A DNA stretch of 8,934 nucleotides from Halanaerobium sp. (lineage in GTDB: Bacteria; Bacillota; Halanaerobiia; Halanaerobiales; Halanaerobiaceae), in NCBI GenBank assembly GCA_003070825.1, contig QBLP01000058.1:1-8934 (forward strand), given 5' to 3'. A program made the translations under genes and the position numbers. The notes beneath the pieces were generated by a model. The model worked only from the letters and a program-made list of their open reading frames with translations. It ran no database searches and had not been told where the DNA came from. Shown one piece after another: positions 1 through 5,550 of this stretch (position 1 is the stretch's first letter; each line of letters starts with the position of its first letter).

Positions 1-333
1 CTCCAGCACATTTTTATTGATTTTTAAATTTTTATAGACTCCCTTATCAACTGCCTCAATAACCGCTTCCGAACCCTGACGACGGACAATTGACAGTGCA
101 TTCCTTCCTTTTCTAATATCATTAACAGGATAGGCAACTTTTTCTTTTTTTAAAGTTTCATATAAAAATTTAGCATTCTTATCTGTCCCAAAAACTCCAT
201 AATAAGCTGCTTTAGCTCCCAGTCTTTTGGCGATTACAGCCGTATTATAGGCTCCTCCCCCGGCGTAAACTCTCTTTTCCTCCGGGTAATAGTCTGCTAT
301 ATTATCACCTACAGAAAATATATCATACTGCAT
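1..333 (-). CDS. PfkB-family sugar kinase, fructoselysine-6-kinase-like (FrlD-like), N-terminal 111 residues, cut by window edge
   Basis: The frame is open from an ATG at 333 to the left edge, giving 111 residues without a stop. The start is supported by an AGGAGG at 341-346, 7 nt upstream. The N-terminus fits ribokinase/PfkB sugar kinases: a first beta strand ending in VGDN (residues 8-11), an AGGGAYNTAV segment (24-33) equivalent to the family's sugar-binding GG signature, and RLGAKAAYYGVFGTDKNAKF (38-57). The VGDNIADYYP opening and short spacing to the GG motif resemble FrlD, which phosphorylates fructoselysine at O-6, more than fructokinase or ribokinase. The C-terminal half with the DTxGAGD catalytic motif lies outside, so substrate and intactness cannot be judged. 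It follows the ECF transporter gene by 52 bp and is probably co-transcribed with it. PfkB membership is secure; the FrlD label is a resemblance recalled from memory. Confidence 0.8.
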   Translation of the reverse strand, partial: MQYDIFSVGDNIADYYPEEKRVYAGGGAYNTAVIAKRLGAKAAYYGVFGTDKNAKFLYETLKKEKVAYPVNDIRKGRNALSIVRRQGSEAVIEAVDKGVYKNLKINKNVLE

Positions 334-385
334 AATTATTCCTCCTCAGTTTTGATTTTTTTAGTTGAAATCATTCAGTCTAAAC

Positions 386-931
386 TTATTTAACCATTCT
401 ATTAAACTCTGCAAATTCCTTAATCGGTTTGATCTTTTCAACAATTAATGGAATAACTACCAGCTGAATAACGATTCCTGGAATTCCAGTTACAAATGCC
501 CCCTGCATAAAAGGAATAAAAGGCGGATTAAAATCAAAGATTGGTCCAACAGCTATTAACGCCAGTCCATAAACAAAACGTCCCAAAATCATAGCAGCAA
601 TTAAACTCAAATACATATTTTGAGATTTATTAGAATAAAGATAGCCAGCAACTAAACCAAAGGCTGCCAGTTCAAAAGCCATGAGAAAGGTAATCGGCGG
701 CATCACTGGCGGCATTGCAAAAAGCAGAGTGCTGAACAGCGGGGTAATAAAACCGATTAAAGTTCCGTAAAAGGGTCCTAAAATTAGAGCTGTTAAAAAT
801 ACCGGAATATGCATCGGAGAAATTAAATTTCCCAGAGTTGGACTTCCAGCCAGATTAACCAGCCGCGGTAAAATCAGACCCAGAATTAATAAAAAACTTG
901 CCCAGACTAACTTTCTTGTTTTATTTTTCAA
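386..931 (-). CDS. ECF-type transporter S component (substrate-binding membrane subunit), substrate unknown
   Basis: A hydrophobic protein of 181 residues with about five or six membrane segments, the size and profile of energy-coupling factor S components, which capture a vitamin or other micronutrient and dock on a shared EcfA-EcfA'-EcfT module. Visible hallmarks are SPMHIPVFLTALILGPFYG near residues 38-56, a MPPVMPP loop near 73-79 and a following MAFELAAFGLVAGYLY helix; this pattern recurs in clostridial ECF S proteins of unassigned substrate. No EcfA or EcfT gene is in view, so it probably uses a shared module. I chose TTG at 931 because GGAGTGG (937-943) sits correctly upstream; an in-frame GTG at 940 would add three residues but overlaps that ribosome site. 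The gene begins 24 nt after the peptidase stop and precedes a sugar-kinase-like gene, suggesting one transcript. The substrate cannot be read from sequence. Confidence 0.82.
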   Translation of the reverse strand: MKNKTRKLVWASFLLILGLILPRLVNLAGSPTLGNLISPMHIPVFLTALILGPFYGTLIGFITPLFSTLLFAMPPVMPPITFLMAFELAAFGLVAGYLYSNKSQNMYLSLIAAMILGRFVYGLALIAVGPIFDFNPPFIPFMQGAFVTGIPGIVIQLVVIPLIVEKIKPIKEFAEFNRMVK

Positions 932-936
932 AGTGA

Positions 937-943
937 CCACTCC
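937..943 (-). promoter_or_regulatory. Ribosome binding site that decides the ECF S component start
   Basis: On the minus strand GGAGTGG ends 5 nt before the TTG at 931. The competing GTG at 940 is inside this element and has only A/T-rich sequence upstream. This favours the TTG start, three residues shorter. Confidence 0.5.
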
Positions 944-955
944 AAATTTTATATA

Positions 956-2182
956 TTATTTAAATTGAATACTTTCAATCAGTTTTTCTATTAGCTGACG
1001 CTGTTCAGCCCTATTTTCAGCACCAGGTTCAAAACTCAATTTTAAAAGCTGCTGCTGATCTTTCTGACTAATAAAATAATCAAGCTTATATTCCTGACTG
1101 CGGTTTAACTGCAGCTGATAAATATCAAGCTGATCATCTGCAATAGTTCGTTTTTCCACCTGATAGCCATTTTCTTCAGCCTCGATGGCAGCATAATTAA
1201 ACTGTTTGCGAGCCGTTTCCATAAAGTTTTTGGCACTCAAATCTTCAAAATAGATTTCTGCATTTAAGTTTTCAGCACTCAGCTGATATTTAAATTTGAC
1301 CTCCTGTTTTAAAACCCTCGCTTCATTTAAATTCCAGTTTTTTGGATACGAAAAGGAAATCAAACTGTTTTCAAAGTGACTAAACTCGTTTCTCTCAGGC
1401 ATGGTTAAGCCCTGATCACTGCCTTCTCGATTATTATCTTCAGCAGCCTTTTTTGACTTCTGCTGAGCAATGTATTCCTTGAGATATTCAATTCTACTTT
1501 CCGGAATTGGATGAGTCTGAGTGAATTCTAAGAGCTTAAAATTATTACTGTTTTCTTTAAAAATTTGCATCAGCTCAATTAATCCCTTGGGATCATAACC
1601 ACTGCGCATCATTAAGTCGACCGCATAGATATCTGATTCCTGCTCCTGTTCTCTGGAATAACCATTGGCAATTAAATTTTGAGCGACATTGGTCATTGTC
1701 TGGTAGTCATTATCTGTAAAATGATTAAAAAGTAGATTTAATAGTGATAGCCCCAGGTTTCTTTCTAAATCCTCGGTCAGGTGTTCTTCTACAGCATGTC
1801 CCATCTCATGTGCAATCAGACCGGCCAGCTGATTTTCGGTACTCAATTCCTGCAGCAGCCCCTCAAAAAGCATTATATTACCGTCACCTATATAATAGGC
1901 ATTAATCGTCTGATCGTCAATATGGTGGACCTTAAATTCCGCATCCTTAAATTTATCTGCGATCACATTTGCCTCCAATCTTTTAAGAGTTTCATACTCC
2001 AGACTGCCGGCTCGAAATTCTGTAATCCTATATTCTTCATCTAAATCTTTGTACAGCCTCTCTGCTACATCTTTCTCATAATCAGAAAAAGCTGAAGCAG
2101 TTGAAATACTAATGATACTAATTAAAAAGACTGTTAAAATTACTGTCAAAACTTTATCTAAAGCAAAATTTGATTTTCTCAC
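956..2182 (-). CDS. Secreted M48-family zinc metallopeptidase with C-terminal PsbP/MOG1-like domain
   Basis: A predicted 408-residue exported peptidase. The GTG at 2182 is chosen because GGAGGG (2189-2194) lies 6 nt upstream and the protein then opens with a textbook signal peptide: MRK, a hydrophobic stretch at about residues 11-27, and ASA-F with likely signal peptidase I cleavage after residue 31. An in-frame ATG 60 nt upstream has no ribosome site and would bury the signal. The M48 domain covers about residues 40-250: HEMGH at 125-129 gives two zinc-binding histidines and the catalytic Glu, and Glu182 in QESDIYAVDLM is the expected third ligand, followed by SGYDP and THPIPESRI as in BepA/YfgC-like enzymes. 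Such proteins degrade or help fold envelope proteins. From about residue 265 a separate region beginning FENSLISFSYPKNW resembles PsbP/MOG1-type domains; this second assignment is tentative. It heads the cluster with the ECF S gene, 138 bp after argH and beyond a terminator. Confidence 0.88.
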   Translation of the reverse strand: MRKSNFALDKVLTVILTVFLISIISISTASAFSDYEKDVAERLYKDLDEEYRITEFRAGSLEYETLKRLEANVIADKFKDAEFKVHHIDDQTINAYYIGDGNIMLFEGLLQELSTENQLAGLIAHEMGHAVEEHLTEDLERNLGLSLLNLLFNHFTDNDYQTMTNVAQNLIANGYSREQEQESDIYAVDLMMRSGYDPKGLIELMQIFKENSNNFKLLEFTQTHPIPESRIEYLKEYIAQQKSKKAAEDNNREGSDQGLTMPERNEFSHFENSLISFSYPKNWNLNEARVLKQEVKFKYQLSAENLNAEIYFEDLSAKNFMETARKQFNYAAIEAEENGYQVEKRTIADDQLDIYQLQLNRSQEYKLDYFISQKDQQQLLKLSFEPGAENRAEQRQLIEKLIESIQFK

Positions 2183-2188
2183 TTTAAA

Positions 2189-2194
2189 CCCTCC
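2189..2194 (-). promoter_or_regulatory. Ribosome binding site that decides the M48 peptidase start
   Basis: GGAGGG on the minus strand, 6 nt from the GTG at 2182. It rules against the longer reading from an ATG at 2242 and places the signal peptide at the true N-terminus. Confidence 0.7.
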
Positions 2195-2212
2195 AATCTT
2201 TAGTAGTTTACT

Positions 2213-2242
2213 TATATATTTATTGTAATACTTTTTCGGCAA
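2213..2242 (-). promoter_or_regulatory. Possible weak promoter for the M48 peptidase cluster
   Basis: On the minus strand TTGCCG (2237-2242) is followed after 18 nt by TATATA (2213-2218), a fair but imperfect -35/-10 pair. The -35 lies right after the U-tract of the argH terminator. The A/T-rich context makes chance matches likely, so this is a weak call. Confidence 0.3.
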
Positions 2243-2288
2243 AAATAAAACCCCTAATTTAGAATTATTTTGCTCACTAAATCAGAGG
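2241..2288 (-). terminator. Rho-independent terminator of the argGH operon
   Basis: Read on the minus strand, CCTCTGATTTAG (2277-2288) pairs with CTAAATTAGGGG (2251-2262): twelve consecutive pairs including two G-U, with a 14-nt loop. A TTTTATTTTT tract follows. It lies 33 nt beyond the argH stop and separates the arginine operon from the peptidase gene. Confidence 0.85.
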
Positions 2289-2320
2289 CTATTTTTGAAT
2301 AATTTTCTATTTAACTATTT

Positions 2321-3727
2321 TTATTTCTGAGCTAAAAACTTTCTTTCTTCTTTGATAACTCGTTTACTTTCCTCGAATGCCGGACCACCCTTAGTTGCAT
2401 GCGAATTAACTGCAGCTTTGACAGATAACTTTTCTTTTAATTTATCTGCATCAACCTTAAGGTAGTCTCCTAAAATTTCTTCCCATTCCGGCTGCCGAAG
2501 CTGATCGAGCTCTTTCTGCTTCTGGGAGGCAAATAAAACAGCCTCTCCGACAATTTGATGAGCCTGACGGAAGGGAATACCATTTTCAGCCAGAAAATCA
2601 GCCAGCTCGGTTGCATTTAAAAATCCTGTAGCTGCAGCCTGCTGCATCGCTTCTTTTTTAACTGTCATAGTCTTTAACATTTCTGGATATAGTTCCAAAA
2701 TAACTTTCAGAGTATCTACACTGTCAAATAATCCTTCCTTATCTTCCTGTAAGTCCTTATTATAAGCCAGCGGCAGGCCCTTAATGGTCAGCATCAGCTG
2801 ATTTAAGCTGCCGATAACTCGACCTGTTTTACCTCTAACCAGCTCTGCCAGATCCGGATTTTTCTTCTGCGGCATAATTGAACTACCGGTTGTGTACTGG
2901 TCGGCAAGCTCGATAAAGGAAAATTCTTTTGAATTCCATAGAATCACTTCTTCACTTAAGCGGCTCAAATGCAGCATCAGATTAGAAGCAACTGATAAGA
3001 ATTCCAGCACAAAATCCCGATCACTGACTCCATCCATTGAATTTTCGCAGGCCCGCTCAAATCCAAGCTCCTGAGCTGTAAAATCACGGTCTAAGTTAAA
3101 TGAACTTCCGGCCAGGGCTCCAGAACCTAATGGTGAAACATTGATTCTTTTTAGAGCATCCTGAAAACGCTCATAGTCCCGCTTTAACTTAAAATAATAG
3201 GCGAGCAGGTGATGACCAAAGGTTAAAGCCTGGGCCCGCTGCAGGTGAGTATAACCTGGCATTACAGTATCTGCGTGCTCTTCTGCCAGCTCAAGCAGCA
3301 GCTCCATAAACTTAAGAATCATTTCCATAATCTGTTCGGTCTGATCTCTTAAGTAAAGCCTCATATCAACTGCAACCTGGTCATTTCGGCTGCGGCCTGT
3401 ATGGAGTTTACCTCCGACTGCACCAATTTTAGCAGTCAGTCGGGCTTCCACCAGACTATGAATATCCTCGGCTTCCTTAAAATCAAAAGTTCCCGCTTCT
3501 AATTCAGCTTCAAGATCTTTTTTGACAGCTTTTAAGCCTTCAGTTATTTTTTCCACCTCGGCAGCAGTTAAAATCTCCTGTTTACCCAGCATTTTAACAT
3601 GGGCTAAGCTGCCCTTTATATCATATTCCATTAAATTTATATCAAAAGGAAGAGAGGCATTAAATTGATCCATCAGCTCAGATGTATTTGCCTCAAATCT
3701 TCCTCCCCATAATTTACTTTTTGCCAT
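2321..3727 (-). CDS. argH: Argininosuccinate lyase
   Basis: Cytosolic homotetrameric enzyme of the fumarase/aspartase superfamily that splits argininosuccinate into arginine and fumarate, the last step of arginine synthesis. At 468 residues it has the normal family length. Visible motifs are SKLWGGRF at the N-terminus, TGRSRNDQVA (110-119), GYTHLQRAQ (158-166) with His161, and the superfamily signature GSSIMPQKKNPD (281-292) carrying the catalytic serine region. The ATG at 3727 directly follows the argG stop (TAG at 3728-3730) with no gap; a purine-rich GAGAGAAG just before is only a modest ribosome site, so translational coupling to argG is likely. Expression should follow the T-box upstream of argG, and a terminator lies just downstream. 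No odd residues seen. Confidence 0.97.
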   Translation of the reverse strand: MAKSKLWGGRFEANTSELMDQFNASLPFDINLMEYDIKGSLAHVKMLGKQEILTAAEVEKITEGLKAVKKDLEAELEAGTFDFKEAEDIHSLVEARLTAKIGAVGGKLHTGRSRNDQVAVDMRLYLRDQTEQIMEMILKFMELLLELAEEHADTVMPGYTHLQRAQALTFGHHLLAYYFKLKRDYERFQDALKRINVSPLGSGALAGSSFNLDRDFTAQELGFERACENSMDGVSDRDFVLEFLSVASNLMLHLSRLSEEVILWNSKEFSFIELADQYTTGSSIMPQKKNPDLAELVRGKTGRVIGSLNQLMLTIKGLPLAYNKDLQEDKEGLFDSVDTLKVILELYPEMLKTMTVKKEAMQQAAATGFLNATELADFLAENGIPFRQAHQIVGEAVLFASQKQKELDQLRQPEWEEILGDYLKVDADKLKEKLSVKAAVNSHATKGGPAFEESKRVIKEERKFLAQK

Positions 3728-4942
3728 CTATTTTTCTTCTCTCTTTTTCTGATTTGCTACCTGTAAGGGTAAAGCCCAGAGGTTAATAAATCCAGGAGCT
3801 GATTTATGATCAAAATTATCACTTTCATCATAAGTTGCCAGTCCGTGATCATATAATGAATACTCGGATTTTCTGCCGGCTAAAGTACAGTTTGCTTTGT
3901 AGAGCTTAACTTTAACTGTACCGGTTACTGTTTCCTGAGACTTATTAACAAAGGCATCTAAAGCATCTCTTAAAGGTGAGAACCAGAGGCCATTATAAGT
4001 TAATTCAGCGTATTTAGCTGACATTTCAGCCTTGTAATTTTTGGTATCACGGTCCAAAGTTAAATCTTCTAAAGCTTTGTGAGCTGTAATTAAGATTTCA
4101 CCGGCTGGTGCTTCATAAATCTCTCTGGATTTAATTCCAACCAGTCTATCTTCTAACATATCGATTCTGCCGACCCCGTATTCAGAACCAACTGCATTTA
4201 ACTTTTCTACCAGGTCAATTGGGGACATTTTTTCTCCGTCAATTGCTACAGGAACTCCTTTTTCAAAATCAATTGTAATATATTTAGGCTGATCTGGAGT
4301 ATCATCTACATCTTTAGTCCACTGATAGGCATCTGCAGGCGGCTCAGCCCAGGGATCCTCAAGCACTCCACATTCAATACTGATTCCCCATAAGTTCTGG
4401 TCAATACTGTAGGGACTGTCTTTGGTCGCCTTAACCGGAATTCCATTTGCCTCAGCATATTCAATTTCTGCATCTCTGGAAACAAATTCCCAGTCCCTTA
4501 AAGGTGCGATAATTTCCATTTCTGGAGCCAGGGCTTTAAAGGAAACTTCAAAACGAACCTGGTCATTACCCTTACCTGTACAGCCGTGAGCTAAAGCATC
4601 TACTCCCTCTTTTTTTGCAATTTCCACCATTCTCTTAGAGATCAGCGGCCGAGCCAGTGCTGTTGCCAGGGGATACTTCTCCTGGTACATTGCGTTCACT
4701 TTAAGTGCAGGGTAAACATAATCGGTAATAAACTCTTCTCTAATATCATCAATATATGCCTTAGAAGCACCTGTTGCCATAGCCTTCTTTTCAACTGCAT
4801 CCCAGTCCTGAGGCTGGCCTAAATGAGCGGTATAAGTAATAATTTCTGCATCATATTTGTCCTGCAGCCACTTAATCGCCACTGAAGTATCAAGTCCACC
4901 TGAATACGCCAACAAAATTTTCTTAATTTCTTTTTCTGCCAT
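3728..4942 (-). CDS. argG: Argininosuccinate synthase
   Basis: Cytosolic ATP-dependent ligase that joins citrulline and aspartate to give argininosuccinate, AMP and pyrophosphate, the penultimate step of arginine synthesis. The 404-residue length matches the family. The N-type PP-loop AYSGGLDTS is at residues 12-20, and the conserved HGCTGKGNDQVRFE segment at 119-132 belongs to the ATP/citrulline/aspartate site; the ARPLISKRMVEIA stretch (97-109) is also typical. The start ATG at 4942 has a strong GGAGG at 4953-4957. It is the first gene of a two-gene operon with argH, abutting it without a gap. The 5' leader contains a T-box with an Arg-type specifier, so transcription read-through is predicted to rise when uncharged tRNA-Arg accumulates. 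No other arginine gene is present, so the earlier pathway steps must be encoded elsewhere. Confidence 0.97.
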   Translation of the reverse strand: MAEKEIKKILLAYSGGLDTSVAIKWLQDKYDAEIITYTAHLGQPQDWDAVEKKAMATGASKAYIDDIREEFITDYVYPALKVNAMYQEKYPLATALARPLISKRMVEIAKKEGVDALAHGCTGKGNDQVRFEVSFKALAPEMEIIAPLRDWEFVSRDAEIEYAEANGIPVKATKDSPYSIDQNLWGISIECGVLEDPWAEPPADAYQWTKDVDDTPDQPKYITIDFEKGVPVAIDGEKMSPIDLVEKLNAVGSEYGVGRIDMLEDRLVGIKSREIYEAPAGEILITAHKALEDLTLDRDTKNYKAEMSAKYAELTYNGLWFSPLRDALDAFVNKSQETVTGTVKVKLYKANCTLAGRKSEYSLYDHGLATYDESDNFDHKSAPGFINLWALPLQVANQKKREEK

Positions 4943-5047
4943 TTTAAATATTCCTCCTTAGATTTTCTGCTCTCTTTTCAATCCTCAACAAATCAGACCA
5001 ACAATTTTCTCTAAATATATTTTCAGCAAAAAAGCTGCTAAAAACTA

Positions 5048-5080
5048 CAAAAACCCGCCTCCATATAATAGAGACAGGTT
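5048..5080 (-). terminator. T-box attenuator terminator
   Basis: On the minus strand AACCTGTCTC (5071-5080) pairs with GAGGCGGGTT (5052-5061), ten pairs with two G-U, a 9-nt loop and a T-run after the stem. It forms when tRNA-Arg is charged; its 5' arm overlaps the region used by the antiterminator. Confidence 0.88.
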
Positions 5081-5272
5081 AATATCCGTGGTACCACTCT
5101 GCTTGATAAAATAATTATCCACTTTCAGCTAATTTAACGCAGTTCTACGTTTTTTCCTACTGAGTTCAGAAAAAAACCTCACAGATGCGCTTCAGAACCA
5201 AGTTTCGCTCGAGCTCTCACCATCCTCGATTCGCTGACTCCACAAAAATTCTTACTCTTCTGCTCACAGGTT
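5048..5272 (-). ncRNA. T-box riboswitch (Arg-type specifier) in the argG leader
   Basis: On the minus strand the leader holds the hallmark T-box sequence AGAGTGGTACCACGG (5086-5100), close to the consensus AGGGTGGTACCGCG. A long Stem I lies upstream, beginning AACCTGTGAG near 5272 and closing around AGGTT at 5174-5178. The distal part shows the typical GATGGTGAGAGC (5212-5223) inside a CGAG/CTCG helix. In the 3' side of Stem I, CTGAAGCGCATCTG presents CGC (5187-5189) followed by the usual purine, matching an arginine codon. A terminator overlaps the T-box region. Known mechanism: uncharged tRNA pairs with specifier and T-box bulge and stabilises the antiterminator. Arg specificity fits argG-argH downstream. 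The T-box call is very secure; the specifier was assigned by eye, with frame-shifted GCG or AGC as less suitable alternatives. Confidence 0.92.
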
Positions 5273-5293
5273 TATTTATGTTTATTTTTAAGT

Positions 5294-5322
5294 ATTATAT
5301 AGTATTTAATTGCTGATTGCAA
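5294..5322 (-). promoter_or_regulatory. Promoter of the argG-argH operon
   Basis: Minus strand: TTGCAA (5317-5322) as -35, a 17-nt spacer, and a perfect TATAAT (5294-5299) as -10. Transcription would start near 5287, about 15 nt before Stem I of the T-box, which is the expected arrangement. Confidence 0.75.
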
Positions 5323-5344
5323 GAGATTTTGTAATATTTTATTG

Positions 5345-5378
5345 AACCAGGTCCAAAATCGTCGTTTTGGACCTGGTT
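5345..5378. repeat. Perfect 14-bp inverted repeat with 6-nt loop in the argG/prxU intergenic region
   Basis: AACCAGGTCCAAAA (5345-5358) and TTTTGGACCTGGTT (5365-5378) are exact reverse complements around TCGTCG. The arms are more G/C-rich than the surrounding spacer. No U-tract follows on either strand, so it is not a standard terminator. It lies just upstream of the argG promoter and about 90 bp upstream of the prxU promoter, outside both transcripts as predicted. It could be a dispersed palindromic repeat, a protein-binding site, or a cruciform; sequence alone does not decide. Confidence 0.8.
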
Positions 5379-5470
5379 ATAGTGAATTATTTATCATAAT
5401 CTAATCTTAATCACTATACTTGGTATTTGAAAATACTATAGCTATAAAGCAATAACAATTACTAGTATCA

Positions 5471-5499
5471 TTGTCTCTGGTAATATTTTCTGATATAAT
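5471..5499 (+). promoter_or_regulatory. Promoter of the selenocysteine peroxiredoxin gene
   Basis: TTGTCT (5471-5476) serves as -35, followed by a 17-nt spacer and a perfect TATAAT (5494-5499) preceded by TG at 5491-5492, an extended -10. The predicted start near 5506 gives a leader of about 45 nt ahead of the ATG at 5551. Confidence 0.75.
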
Positions 5500-5507
5500 T
5501 ATTTTAG
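5493..5507 (+). promoter_or_regulatory. PerR-box-like sequence over the prxU -10 element
   Basis: ATATAATTATTTTAG matches 11 of the 14 specified positions of the Per box TTATAATnATTATAA. It covers the -10 and the predicted transcription start, where a repressor would block initiation. Peroxiredoxin genes are classic PerR targets in Firmicutes. The local A/T richness raises the chance of a random match, so this is a candidate only. Confidence 0.4.
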
Positions 5508-5536
5508 ATTGAATTTTAATTATTCAAAAAATTTCT

Positions 5537-5543
5537 TAGGAGG
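5537..5543 (+). promoter_or_regulatory. Ribosome binding site that decides the prxU start
   Basis: TTAGGAGGT ends 7 nt before the ATG at 5551 (core AGGAGG within 5537-5543). An in-frame TTG at 5509 has no such site and lies only a few bases past the predicted transcription start, so translation begins at 5551. Confidence 0.85.
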
Positions 5544-5550
5544 TAATAAT

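Noticed and set aside
1781..2044. Plus-strand open frame of 87 codons inside the peptidase gene
   Set aside because: It lies wholly antisense to a clear gene, has no ribosome site, and its translation resembles no protein family; it includes the reverse of the HEMGH region.
2183..2242. Longer N-terminus for the M48 peptidase from the ATG at 2242
   Set aside because: No ribosome site at that ATG, and the extra 20 residues would precede a normal signal peptide; GGAGGG points to the GTG at 2182.
2892..3074. Plus-strand open frame antisense to argH
   Set aside because: Serine-rich composition typical of an antisense shadow; no ribosome site.
5345..5378. Palindrome as a rho-independent terminator
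   Set aside because: No T-run follows on either strand and no transcript is expected to end there, since both flanking genes are divergent.
5437..5446. TATAGCTATA palindrome upstream of prxU
   Set aside because: A 10-bp A/T-rich palindrome is expected by chance in this spacer and has no clear match to a known operator.
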